From positions 1 to 44,272 of the forward strand of contig URKI01000016.1 in NCBI GenBank assembly GCA_900548505.1: DNA of 44,272 bases, read 5' to 3'. The DNA is from an uncultured Oscillibacter sp. GTDB taxonomy: Bacteria > Bacillota > Clostridia > Oscillospirales > Oscillospiraceae. The position numbers and the translations under genes are program-made. A model generated the notes under the pieces. It had not been told where the DNA came from. It saw nothing but the letters and a program-made list of their open reading frames with translations, and ran no database searches. Below, one piece after another: positions 31,557 to 39,047 of this stretch (position 1 is its first letter; each line of letters opens with the position of its first letter).

Positions 31557-31575
31557 GCGCAACCTCAGGTTGCGC
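31557..31575. promoter_or_regulatory. 19-bp palindrome in the XRE gene leader
   Basis: GCGCAACCTCAGGTTGCGC is a perfect palindrome around one central base. It lies between promoter and start codon, so it may be the operator of the XRE protein or an RNA hairpin. Confidence 0.5.
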
Positions 31576-31652
31576 AGATTCCATAGCCGGTTGCTGGCGG
31601 GAAATTCGGGATTTTGATAAGATGGGCATACAAAACGATAAGGAGCGTGCCT

Positions 31653-32048
31653 ATGACATTTGGAGAGAAATTGCAGAAGCTGCGGCAAAAGGCTGGCATG
31701 AGCCAGGACGCGCTTGCCGAGCGGCTGGACGTGAGCCGCCAGGCGGTCTCCCGCTGGGAGCGGGACGAGACCATGCCGGAGACGGACAAGGTGGTGGCTT
31801 TGGCGGATCTGTTCGCCGTCACCACAGACTATTTATTGCGCCAGGGCACCGAAGAGGAGCCGCGGGCGGCCCAATCCACTGTGTCCGCCCCCCACAAAGA
31901 CAGCGGGCGGGAGATCTTGGAGCGCCTTGGCTATCTGGCCAAGACGAAGGGCTACCTGCTGGGCTGGGTGCTCATCGGCTGGGGCGTGCTGGACCTTGTG
32001 GTCCTTCTGCTGATGGGCCTGGGCGTACTGAATTTCATGATATGGTAA
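31653..32048 (+). CDS. XRE-family regulator with a C-terminal membrane segment
   Basis: A 131-residue protein. Residues 6-60 form a Cro/C1-type helix-turn-helix (MSQDALAERLDVSRQAVSRWE), and a charged linker and a hydrophobic stretch at 101-130 (two short or one long membrane helix) follow. Such membrane-tethered XRE proteins usually regulate neighbouring membrane or resistance genes. The start at 31653 has AAGGAG six to seven bases upstream. The two following genes encode membrane proteins, with spacings of about ten bases and then a four-base overlap, so all are likely one operon. The palindrome at 31557 is a candidate binding site. Confidence 0.82.
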   Translation: MTFGEKLQKLRQKAGMSQDALAERLDVSRQAVSRWERDETMPETDKVVALADLFAVTTDYLLRQGTEEEPRAAQSTVSAPHKDSGREILERLGYLAKTKGYLLGWVLIGWGVLDLVVLLLMGLGVLNFMIW

Positions 32049-32058
32049 GGAGGCGGAG

Positions 32059-32211
32059 ATGATGAGTGTTGCTGGTGTTGGAATCGGCATGGGGACGCTG
32101 CTGCTGATCCCCGTGCTGTACGCAGGACTGAAGATCGCGGCGGGCATTCTGGTACTCCGCTATGGAAAGCGTTACGCAGACAAGATCAAGGAAAAGGAGG
32201 AGCTGCCGTGA
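32059..32211 (+). CDS. 50-residue single-span membrane peptide
   Basis: ATG at 32059 with GGAGGCGG upstream. The peptide has a hydrophobic stretch (VGIGMGTLLLIPVLYAGL, continuing into the next residues) and a basic/acidic tail (RYGKRYADKIKEKEELP). It sits ten bases after the XRE gene and its stop overlaps the next start by four bases (GTGA), so it is surely translated within the operon. No family recognised; a small regulatory or accessory subunit of the next membrane protein is plausible. Confidence 0.65.
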   Translation: MMSVAGVGIGMGTLLLIPVLYAGLKIAAGILVLRYGKRYADKIKEKEELP

Positions 32212-32759
32212 GCGGAATCTTTTGGGGATTTTTCTTCATATTTTTGAACTTTAATTTAAACTTCAACGGCCACACGCTGAATCTGCTTCCCGCCTTCGTG
32301 GGATACTGGATCCTGGTGCGGAGCATGGATGCCCTGTCCGGTGAAAGCGAACTCTTTGGCGCGCTGCGGCCCTTTGCCATAGGCATGGCAGTCTACACGG
32401 CCATCCTCTGGGTGGGGGATCTGCTGGCCATTACCTCCTCCGGACCGGTGAGCATGCTGCTGGGTTTGCTCTCCACCCTGGTGTCTCTCTACATTGCCTG
32501 GGGCGTGAGCCGGGCCGTGGAGGATATGGAGCGCGCCCGCAGCGCGGATCTGGGTGCTGTGGGGCTGCGCAAGGCGTGGATGGCTCTGGCCATCGGCGAG
32601 GCGCTGGCCCTGCTGGCCAGTGCGGTCGCCATGCTGGGACTGGGCGCCCTGGTGCTGGGAATTCTGGGCCTGGTGGTGGCTTTGGTTGGCATCGTGTGGT
32701 ACCTGGTGGCCCTGGCGAATACCAAGAAGTGCTATGAGGCCCTGCATGTAGAGCAATAA
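32208..32759 (+). CDS. Uncharacterised polytopic membrane protein, 183 residues
   Basis: The start is GTG at 32208, overlapping the preceding stop, with AAGGAGG upstream. Five to six hydrophobic segments are visible: an N-terminal FFFIFLNFNLNFN region, then segments near residues 25-40, 55-100 and two near 115-170. The FNLNFNG-type start followed by LLPAFVGYWIL recalls small clostridial membrane proteins of unknown function. It belongs to the XRE-led operon, and the following CorA gene starts 26 bases later. Substrate or role cannot be stated. Confidence 0.65.
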   Translation: MSGIFWGFFFIFLNFNLNFNGHTLNLLPAFVGYWILVRSMDALSGESELFGALRPFAIGMAVYTAILWVGDLLAITSSGPVSMLLGLLSTLVSLYIAWGVSRAVEDMERARSADLGAVGLRKAWMALAIGEALALLASAVAMLGLGALVLGILGLVVALVGIVWYLVALANTKKCYEALHVEQ

Positions 32760-32785
32760 GCGGCAGAGAAAGGGAGGAAACACGT

Positions 32786-33631
32786 ATGCGGATGGTGCTG
32801 CCCATCAGTGAGATGGAGCAGGCGGCTCCCTATATGGACCGCCGGGTGCTGGAGCATATCGGGGACGGGCAGACGGAGGCCTTTGAGGGCTTTGAGAACT
32901 TTGATCTGCTGGCCTTTGACTGGTACGACGTCCACAGCACCCGGAGCCAGAGCGCCCAGATGCTGCTGTATCTGGACCGGGAGGATTTGTTCATCTTCTG
33001 CGAGGATGATGCGGCCCTGGCCCGGGCACAGGCCATCGTGACGGAGCTGGAGCAGGACGAGCTGGACCATCAGCGTCTGCTCTACAGCTTTTTCCACCGG
33101 CTGCTCCGGGGAGACATGGACCACCTGGACCAGATGGAGGACCGCATCAGCGACGGGGAGACCCGGTTGCTGGAGGGGAAGCTGACGGGGGAGTGCCTGG
33201 AGCAGATCGTGGCCTGGCGGCGGGAGTTGCTGCGCCTTAAGCGGTACTACGAGCAGCTGGATGCCATTTTCGATCAGCTGGCCGTCAACGACAACGGCCT
33301 TCTGGACCGGCAGGCTGTCCGCCGTTTTTCCAATCTTGGCAACCGCACAGAACGCTTCTTGGGCAGCATACAGAACCTGCGGGAGGCTGTTGCCCAGCTG
33401 CGGGAAGCATACCAGTCCCAGCTGGCCATCCAGCAAAACGATTTGATGAAGATTTTCACCCTGGTGACGGTGGTGTTTCTCCCGCTGACGTTGCTGGCAG
33501 GCTGGTACGGCATGAACTTTGTCAATATGCCGGAGCTTCGATGGCGCTACGGTTATCCGGCCGTAGCCATAGTGGGCCTGGCCATCGCCGTGGGGCTCGT
33601 GTGGTACTTCAAAAGAAAAAAGTGGCTGTAA
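32786..33631 (+). CDS. CorA-family divalent-cation transporter
   Basis: A 281-residue CorA protein. A soluble N-terminal funnel domain of about 215 residues, with long helices (ELEQDELDHQRLLYSFFHRL), precedes two C-terminal membrane helices. Between these the family's YGMNF selectivity motif (about residues 242-246) is intact, followed by the acidic loop VNMPEL. The protein ends in a basic tail, as in CorA. Mg2+, Co2+ or Ni2+ uptake is typical of the family. The start has GGGAGGAAA upstream, 26 bases after the preceding membrane protein. Confidence 0.92.
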   Translation: MRMVLPISEMEQAAPYMDRRVLEHIGDGQTEAFEGFENFDLLAFDWYDVHSTRSQSAQMLLYLDREDLFIFCEDDAALARAQAIVTELEQDELDHQRLLYSFFHRLLRGDMDHLDQMEDRISDGETRLLEGKLTGECLEQIVAWRRELLRLKRYYEQLDAIFDQLAVNDNGLLDRQAVRRFSNLGNRTERFLGSIQNLREAVAQLREAYQSQLAIQQNDLMKIFTLVTVVFLPLTLLAGWYGMNFVNMPELRWRYGYPAVAIVGLAIAVGLVWYFKRKKWL

Positions 33632-33635
33632 GGGG

Positions 33636-33664
33636 TTGAAAACAGGGAAAAAACGTGATATCCT
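33636..33664 (+). promoter_or_regulatory. Promoter of the TPP riboswitch/thiT transcript
   Basis: TTGAAA (33636-33641) and TATCCT (33659-33664) are 17 bases apart, just before the aptamer. Confidence 0.6.
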
Positions 33665-33686
33665 GACGCTGCCAAACAAATAGATT

Positions 33687-33780
33687 GTGAGCTGGGGAGC
33701 TTGTAAAACAGGCTGAGAGGGAGCTTTTAGCTTCGACCCGTGTACCTGATGCGGATAATGCCGCCGTAGGGAGCCGTCAC
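33687..33780 (+). ncRNA. TPP riboswitch (THI element)
   Basis: The conserved blocks GGGGAGC, CAGGCTGAGAGGG, GACCCGTGTACCTGATGCGG and ATAATGCCGCCGTAGGGA are present in order. P1 is closed by GTGA (33687-33690) and TCAC (33777-33780). It controls the thiamine transporter gene downstream. Confidence 0.95.
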
Positions 33781-33805
33781 GATATGGGATTCCATGATCT
33801 GAAAA

Positions 33806-33835
33806 CGCCCTCCCGAGCCGGGAGGGCGCTTTTTT
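33806..33835 (+). terminator. Terminator of the TPP riboswitch leader
   Basis: CGCCCTCCCG-AGC-CGGGAGGGCG followed by C and six T lies between aptamer and thiT, so the ligand-bound state should stop transcription here. Confidence 0.85.
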
Positions 33836-33883
33836 GTGGCCGGCGGGAACCGACTCATGATCGGAAAACGAGGAGGAAATACA

Positions 33884-34552
33884 ATGTTGAGTTGGCTGGT
33901 CAATGAAGAGGGCGGTCTTACCACCGCCGGGTATGGAGTGAGCATCGCCATCATGGTGGTGTGCCTGCTGGCGGCGTTTGCCCTGGCGGGGCGTGCGTCG
34001 GGAAAACGGGGCCTGGGGGCCAAGCAGCTGGCCTACTGCGCCATGGCCCTGGCACTGGGGTTTGTGGCGTCCTACATCAAGCCGGTGCCCCAGATGCCCT
34101 ACGGCGGCTCCGTCACGCTCATGAGTATGCTCTTTATCGTGCTGGTGGCTAACTGGTACGGGGTCAGGACCGGCGTGCTGGTGGGCTTTGCCTACGGTAT
34201 GCTGCAATTTTTGCAGGAGCCTTACGTGCTCAGCGTGTTCCAGGTGTGCTGTGACTATGTGTTCGCCTTTGCGGCGCTGGGCCTGGCGGGCTTCTTCCGC
34301 AATCGGAAAAACGGCCTTTTGTGGGGCTACATCGTGGCGGTGCTGGCCCGGGGCGCGTTCCACTCTCTGGGCGGCTACCTCTACTGGATGGACTACATGC
34401 CGGAGAACTTTCCCCAGTCTCTCAAGGCCCTCTATCCCATCATTTATAACTACAGCTATCTGCTGGCCGAGGGCATTTTGACGGTGATCGTCATGAAGAT
34501 CCCGGCGGTGGACAAGGCGCTGGAGCGGGTACGCCAGAGCGCGGTGAAATAA
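33884..34552 (+). CDS. thiT: ECF transporter S component for thiamine (ThiT)
   Basis: A 222-residue membrane protein with six hydrophobic helices. The ThiT signature is visible: ALGFVASYIKPVPQMPYGGS near residue 60, FLQEPYVLSVFQVCCDYVFA near 115, and a late GYLYWMDYMPE region with the aromatic thiamine-binding residues. It needs the shared EcfAAT module encoded elsewhere. The start at 33884 has AGGAGGAA upstream; an in-frame ATG at 33836 sits directly behind the leader terminator. The TPP riboswitch confirms the substrate. Confidence 0.94.
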   Translation: MLSWLVNEEGGLTTAGYGVSIAIMVVCLLAAFALAGRASGKRGLGAKQLAYCAMALALGFVASYIKPVPQMPYGGSVTLMSMLFIVLVANWYGVRTGVLVGFAYGMLQFLQEPYVLSVFQVCCDYVFAFAALGLAGFFRNRKNGLLWGYIVAVLARGAFHSLGGYLYWMDYMPENFPQSLKALYPIIYNYSYLLAEGILTVIVMKIPAVDKALERVRQSAVK

Positions 34553-34589
34553 AAAGAAGGGACGCGGATCATCCGCGTCCCTTCTTTTT
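34551..34589 (+). terminator. Intrinsic terminator, both directions
   Basis: AAGAAGGGACGCGGA hairpins with its complement around TCA with A and T runs on both sides, between the convergent thiT and feo genes. Confidence 0.9.
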
Positions 34590-34716
34590 ACTTTTTCTGA
34601 TGGGCACAGCCGCTGCAGTGCTCGCAGCAGCCTCCGCATCCGCCCTTGGAGCGGAGGGAGGACCGCACCGCCAGCACCAGCCATACGCCAAGCCCGGCGA
34701 GGATCAAAAGTTCCAT
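34588..34716 (-). CDS. FeoB-associated Cys-rich membrane protein
   Basis: A 42-residue protein with one N-terminal membrane helix (MELLILAGLGVWLVLAVRS), a short basic stretch and a C-terminal Cys-rich tail (GGCGGCCEHCSGCAH). This is the FeoB-associated (Pfam FeoB_associated) pattern. Its start has AAGGAGG upstream and lies 11 bases after feoB, so it is the third gene of the feo operon. The cysteines could handle iron at the cytoplasmic exit of FeoB; this role is inferred from context. Confidence 0.85.
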   Translation of the reverse strand: MELLILAGLGVWLVLAVRSSLRSKGGCGGCCEHCSGCAHQKK

Positions 34717-34727
34717 AAAGTCCTCCT

Positions 34728-36734
34728 TTACAGGATCAAAAGCGCCGCATGGTAGACCACAAAGGCTACGATCCAGGCAACTACGCACTGCCCCAGGGCA
34801 ACGCCCGCGGCCTTCCAGCCGGAGCGCAGCTCCCGTTTGACGGCGGAGATGGCCGCCACGCAGGGGGTGTAGAGCAGGGTGAATACCAGGAAGCTCACGG
34901 CGGTGACAGTGGTGAAAAGCCCGCTCAGAGCGGCCACGGACACGTCCGTGCCGGCGCCGGTGAGGATGCCCAGGGTGGAGATGACGGACTCCTTGGCGAT
35001 AAAGCCGGTGATGAGGGCCGTGGAGACCCGCCAGTCACCAAAGCCCAGCGGGGCGAACACGGGAGCCAGCACAGCGCCCACGGTGGCCAGCAGGCTGTCG
35101 GAGCTGTCGGACACCAGGTTCAAGCGGGTGTCGAAGGTCTGGAGGAACCAGACGATGATGGTGGCTATGAAGATGATGGTAAAGGCCCGGGTCAAAAAGT
35201 CCTTGGCCTTGTCCCAGCAAAGCTGCCACACGCTTTTGCCGGAGGGGAAGCGGTAGTTGGGCAGCTCCATGACAAAGGGCACGGGATTGCCCCGGAATGC
35301 GGTGGCGCCCAGAACCTTGGCCGCGATGATGCCCACCAGGATGCCGGTCAGGTACAGCGCCAGCATGACCAGCGCCGCGTGGCCGGGGAAGAAAGCGGCG
35401 GCAAACACGCTGTAAATGGGGATCTTGGCCGAGCAGCTCATGAAAGGCGTCAGCAGAATGGTCATGCGCCGGTCCCGCTCGGAGGCCAGGGTACGGGTGG
35501 CCATGATGGCGGGCACGGAGCAGCCGAAGCCCACCAGCAGCGGCACGATGCTCCGGCCGGACAGGCCGATCTTGCGCAGCAGCTGGTCCATGACGAAGGC
35601 CACGCGGGCCATGTAGCCGGTGTCCTCCAGAATGGAGAGGAAGAAGAACAGCACCACGATGATGGGCAAAAAGCTCAGTACGCTGCCAACACCGGCGAAT
35701 ACGCCGTCGATCACCAGGCTCTGTACCACCGGGTTGAGGCCGTAGGCGGTGAGTCCCGCGTCCACGGCGGCGGTAAGGCGGTCGATGCCGGCGGCCAGCA
35801 GATCCGAGAGGAACGAACCGATGACATCGAAGGTCAGATAGAAGATGGAGAGCATGATGCCAAAGAACAGCGGCAACGCCAGATACTTGTTGGTGACGAT
35901 GCGGTCGATGGCCTCGCTGCGCTCCCGCTCACGGGAGGCGTGGCACTTGACCACGGTGCTGCGGCACACGCCCTCGATGAAGTCGTAGCGCATGTCCGCC
36001 AGGGCGGCGTTGCGGTCCATGCCGTGCTCTGTCTCCATCTCCTGAACGCTGTGCTCAATGAGCTCCAGCTCGTTCTGGTCCAGCTCCAGACGGGACTGGA
36101 TGTCCTCGTCCCCCTCAATGAGCTTGGTGGCGGCAAAGCGCACAGGCAGTCCCGCCGCCTGGGCGTGGTCCTCGATCTGGTGGACCACCGCGTGGATGCA
36201 GCGGTGGACGGGACCGGGGGAGCAGAAGTCATATACGGCGGGGTAGACCCGGTTTTTCGCCGTCATGACGGCGATCTTCACCAGCTCGTCCACGCCCTCG
36301 TTTTTGGCGGCGGAGATGGGCACCACGGGGATGCCCAGCGCCTTGGACATGCCGTGGATGTCGATGGTGCCGCCGCCGCTGGACACCTCGTCCATCATGT
36401 TCAGTGCCAGCACCATGGGGATCTGCATCTCCATGAGCTGCAGCGTCAGATAGAGGTTGCGCTCGATGTTGGTGGCGTCCACGATGTTGATGATGCCGTC
36501 AGGCTTCTGATTCAGAATGAAGTCCCGGGTGACGATCTCCTCCGGCGTGTAGGGGCGGATGGAGTAAATGCCCGGCAGATCCACCACCGTGCAGTCCTTC
36601 TGGCCCCGGATGACGCCGGACTTCTGGTCCACCGTGACGCCGGGGAAGTTGCCCACGTGCTGGTTGGAGCCGGTGAGCTGGTTGAAAAGGGTGGTCTTGC
36701 CGCAGTTTTGGTTGCCGGCCAGGGCGAAGATCAT
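34728..36734 (-). CDS. feoB: Ferrous iron transporter FeoB
   Basis: A 668-residue protein. The N-terminal G domain has GNQNCGKTT (7-15), DLPG and NMMD. A helical GDI-like spacer leads to the membrane part, with two Gate regions and the conserved VPLLVGFGCSVPAIMATR and FMSCSAKIPIYSVF motifs including their cysteines. FeoB is the main Fe2+ importer of anaerobes. The start overlaps the feoA stop by four bases. Confidence 0.96.
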   Translation of the reverse strand: MIFALAGNQNCGKTTLFNQLTGSNQHVGNFPGVTVDQKSGVIRGQKDCTVVDLPGIYSIRPYTPEEIVTRDFILNQKPDGIINIVDATNIERNLYLTLQLMEMQIPMVLALNMMDEVSSGGGTIDIHGMSKALGIPVVPISAAKNEGVDELVKIAVMTAKNRVYPAVYDFCSPGPVHRCIHAVVHQIEDHAQAAGLPVRFAATKLIEGDEDIQSRLELDQNELELIEHSVQEMETEHGMDRNAALADMRYDFIEGVCRSTVVKCHASRERERSEAIDRIVTNKYLALPLFFGIMLSIFYLTFDVIGSFLSDLLAAGIDRLTAAVDAGLTAYGLNPVVQSLVIDGVFAGVGSVLSFLPIIVVLFFFLSILEDTGYMARVAFVMDQLLRKIGLSGRSIVPLLVGFGCSVPAIMATRTLASERDRRMTILLTPFMSCSAKIPIYSVFAAAFFPGHAALVMLALYLTGILVGIIAAKVLGATAFRGNPVPFVMELPNYRFPSGKSVWQLCWDKAKDFLTRAFTIIFIATIIVWFLQTFDTRLNLVSDSSDSLLATVGAVLAPVFAPLGFGDWRVSTALITGFIAKESVISTLGILTGAGTDVSVAALSGLFTTVTAVSFLVFTLLYTPCVAAISAVKRELRSGWKAAGVALGQCVVAWIVAFVVYHAALLIL

Positions 36735-36961
36735 TTGGACTTCACCTCCACCTCGATGTTGCGGGCGTCCTCTTTACGCAGTGACAGGGAATACCCCCGT
36801 ACCCGCAGCTCGATGGGGTCGCCCAGGGGAGCAACCTTTTCCACCCGGACGGTGGTCTTGGGGATCAGCCCCATATCCAAAAGCCGCAGCCGCAGCGCGC
36901 CGGCGCCGCCCACGGCGGTGATAACAGCCTCCTGACCCAGAGGCAGCAGATCTAAGGTCAT
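36731..36961 (-). CDS. feoA: FeoA
   Basis: A 76-residue SH3-like FeoA domain protein that supports FeoB-mediated Fe2+ uptake. LPLGQEAVITAVGG, RLRLLDMGLIPKTTVRVEKV and PIELRVRGYSLSLRKEDA are the family pattern. The start has AGGAGG seven bases upstream. It is the first gene of the feoA-feoB-Cys-rich operon. Confidence 0.94.
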   Translation of the reverse strand: MTLDLLPLGQEAVITAVGGAGALRLRLLDMGLIPKTTVRVEKVAPLGDPIELRVRGYSLSLRKEDARNIEVEVKSK

Positions 36962-36978
36962 AGAAACTCCTCCTATAG

Positions 36979-37015
36979 GTTAGCTTGTTCTAACTATGAA
37001 AAGTGTATCACGCAA
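36979..37015 (-). promoter_or_regulatory. feo promoter with a DtxR-like palindrome
   Basis: On the minus strand TTGCGT (37010-37015) and TAGAAC (36987-36992) are 17 bases apart. GTTAG-CTTGTT-CTAAC (36979-36994) is an inverted repeat covering the -10; on the plus strand it is preceded by AG, and AGGTTAG recalls the DtxR/IdeR half-site. Confidence 0.5.
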
Positions 37016-37115
37016 AAACGATTACGTCAAACAGAAAACCGCAGAAAAATCCACAGACTTTTTCCATCAAATTGTGAATGTCAGCAAATCACGGCGGTTT
37101 GCCTCAGAAAATGCC

Positions 37116-37145
37116 TTGCGGCATGGGGGAAAGGGATGTTATACT
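37116..37145 (+). promoter_or_regulatory. Promoter of the VOC protein gene
   Basis: TTGCGG (37116-37121) and TATACT (37140-37145) are 18 bases apart, 17 bases before the ATG at 37163. Confidence 0.65.
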
Positions 37146-37162
37146 GGCCGGGAGGTGATCAT

Positions 37163-37528
37163 ATGTTTTCATTCAACCACTTTAATTTCAATGTCTCCGA
37201 CCTGGATAAGTCCCTGGCATTTTACCGGGAAGCCCTGGGCCTCACGGAGGTGCGCCGCACTGTAGCGGAGGACGGCAGCTTCACCATCGTGTTCCTGGGG
37301 GACGGCAAGACCGACTTCCGCCTGGAGCTGACGGCTCTGCGGGACCATCCTCAGAAGTACGACCTGGGCGAGTGCGAGTTCCACCTGGCCCTCACCACGC
37401 CGGACTATGACGCCGCCCACGAAAAGCACAAGGCCATGGGCTGCGTGTGCTATGAAAACCCCGCCATGGGCATCTACTTCATCTCCGACCCGGATGGATA
37501 CTGGATCGAGATCGTGCCCGAGAAGTAA
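37163..37528 (+). CDS. VOC-family (glyoxalase I-like) protein
   Basis: A 121-residue protein with the two beta-alpha-beta modules of the VOC fold: FNFNVSDLDKSLAFYREALG with the first metal-binding position, an ELTALRDHP centre, HLALTTPDYDAAHEKHKAMG and the closing YFISDPDGYWIEIV with the family glutamate. It resembles lactoylglutathione lyases, but glutathione use is not expected in such hosts, so the substrate is open. The start at 37163 has GGGAGGTGATC upstream. Confidence 0.85.
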   Translation: MFSFNHFNFNVSDLDKSLAFYREALGLTEVRRTVAEDGSFTIVFLGDGKTDFRLELTALRDHPQKYDLGECEFHLALTTPDYDAAHEKHKAMGCVCYENPAMGIYFISDPDGYWIEIVPEK

Positions 37529-37536
37529 GCTTGGCC

Positions 37537-37576
37537 AAAGAAAAAGCAGAGGACGAACGTCCTCTGCTTTCTTTTT
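37537..37576 (+). terminator. Intrinsic terminator, both directions
   Basis: AAAAAGCAGAGGACG hairpins with its complement around AA and ends in TTTCTTTTT, between the convergent VOC and lysA genes. Confidence 0.88.
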
Positions 37577-38831
37577 ACCAGACCAGGGTGGCGAAATAGT
37601 CGTCCGGAGTCTCTGCCCGGCGGATCAGCTCCACAGAGCCGTCCTGCCGCAGCAGCAGCTCGGCCGAGCGGAGCTTGCCGTTGTAGTTATAGCCCATGGA
37701 GTGGCCGTGGGCGCCGGTGTCGTGAATGACCAGCAGGTCGCCCATGTCGATCTTGGGCAGCATCCGGTCCACGGCAAACTTGTCGTTGTTTTCGCAAAGG
37801 CTGCCCACCACGTCGTATTTGTGGTCGCAGGGGGCGTCTTCCTTGCCGGAGACGGTGATGTGGTGATAGGCCCCGTACATGGCCGGACGCATCAGGTCGC
37901 AGGCGCAGGCGTCCACGCCGATGTACTCCTTGTAGATGTGCTTTTCCCGCACGGCCCGGGTGATCAGGTGGCCATAGGGCGCCAGCATGAACCGGCCCAG
38001 CTCCGTGTAAAGGGCCACGTCACCCATGCCGGCGGGAGTCAGGATCTCCTCGTAGGCCTCCCGCACGCCCTGTCCGATGGCGGCGATGTCGTTTTCCGGC
38101 TGCTCGGGCCGGTAGGGCACGCCCACGCCGCCGGAGAGGTTGATAAAGGAGATGTGTACGCCGGTCTCGTCCCGCAGCTCCACCGCCAGGCGGAACAGGA
38201 TCCGGGCCAGGGCGGGATAGTACTCGTTGGAGAGGGTGTTGGAGGCCAGGAAGGCGTGGATGCCGAATTCCTGCACGCCCATGGCAGCAAGGCGGGTGAA
38301 AGCCTGGGCGATCTGGGCGCGGGTCATGCCGTACTTGGCGTCGCCGGGGTTGTCCATCACCTGGAAACCCTCCCGGGTCTGGGCCAGGGTGAACACGCCG
38401 CCGGGATTGAAGCGGCAGCAGATCTTTTCCGGGATCTGGTCCACGGCGCCGGCCAGTGCGTCCACCAGCGTCAGATCGTCCAGATTGATGATGGCGCCCA
38501 GCTCCCGGGCCAGACGGAACTCATCATCGGAGGTGTTGTTGGAGGAGAACATGATCTCCTCGCCCGTGACCCCGCAGCGCCGGGCAAGCATCAGCTCCGT
38601 CAGGGAGGAGCAGTCGCAGCCGCAGCCCTCCTCGTGCAGCAGCTTGAGGATGGCGGGGGTAGGGGTGGCCTTTACGGCAAAGTATTCCCGGAACCCGGGA
38701 TTCCAGGCAAAGGCCGCTTTCAGCCGCCGGGCATTTTCCCGGATACCGGCTTCATCATAAATATGGAAAGGCGTGGGATAGCGGGCCGTGATGGCATCCA
38801 GCTGCGCCTTGGTGACAAAGGGTGTTTTCAT
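37575..38831 (-). CDS. lysA: Diaminopimelate decarboxylase-type PLP enzyme
   Basis: A 418-residue fold-III PLP decarboxylase. YFAVKATPTPAIL carries the PLP lysine (Lys54). CDCSSLTELMLA, FNPGG, GIHAFLASNT, INLSGGVGVPY (phosphate loop) and YTELGRFMLAPYG follow; the last replaces the usual EPGR by ELGR. GVDACACDLMRPAMYGAYHHI and CENNDKF provide the partner-subunit residues. It should convert meso-diaminopimelate to lysine, though the subgroup could act on a related diamino acid. The start at 38831 has GAGG eight bases upstream; further 5' codons lie beyond the strong promoter. Confidence 0.88.
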   Translation of the reverse strand: MKTPFVTKAQLDAITARYPTPFHIYDEAGIRENARRLKAAFAWNPGFREYFAVKATPTPAILKLLHEEGCGCDCSSLTELMLARRCGVTGEEIMFSSNNTSDDEFRLARELGAIINLDDLTLVDALAGAVDQIPEKICCRFNPGGVFTLAQTREGFQVMDNPGDAKYGMTRAQIAQAFTRLAAMGVQEFGIHAFLASNTLSNEYYPALARILFRLAVELRDETGVHISFINLSGGVGVPYRPEQPENDIAAIGQGVREAYEEILTPAGMGDVALYTELGRFMLAPYGHLITRAVREKHIYKEYIGVDACACDLMRPAMYGAYHHITVSGKEDAPCDHKYDVVGSLCENNDKFAVDRMLPKIDMGDLLVIHDTGAHGHSMGYNYNGKLRSAELLLRQDGSVELIRRAETPDDYFATLVW

Positions 38832-38886
38832 GTTCGGAACCTCGCTTCTTCTGTGAGACGCCCGTTCCCGGGCGAGAATATGCCTT

Positions 38887-38915
38887 ATTTTATGTTGCGC
38901 GCCGGGCGCTGTCAA
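38887..38915 (-). promoter_or_regulatory. Strong sigma-A promoter of lysA
   Basis: On the minus strand a perfect TTGACA (38910-38915) and TAAAAT (38887-38892) are 17 bases apart. A CGCCCG-TTCC-CGGGCG hairpin (38858-38873) lies in the leader. No lysine riboswitch was seen. Confidence 0.8.
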
Positions 38916-38978
38916 GAAATTTTCCCCAGGAGGGACGGCAAGGCGTCGGAAAGGGATATTCTTTTGAAAAAATAACCC

Positions 38979-39007
38979 TTGTTTTTGCGCAGAGAGGGCA
39001 TTACAAT
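38979..39007 (+). promoter_or_regulatory. Promoter of the yedF gene cluster
   Basis: TTGTTT (38979-38984) and TACAAT (39002-39007) are 17 bases apart, 40 bases before the ATG at 39048. Confidence 0.65.
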
Positions 39008-39047
39008 AGAGCCAATCAGACGCGTAAGGCGGGAAAGAGGGAGAACG

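Noticed and set aside
34749..36935. 728-codon open frame opposite feoA/feoB
   Set aside because: Antisense of intact feoA and feoB, without motifs. Its length is due to GC-rich third positions.
38832..38978. Lysine riboswitch before lysA
   Set aside because: Too short for the L box and no conserved blocks; only a strong promoter and a small hairpin.
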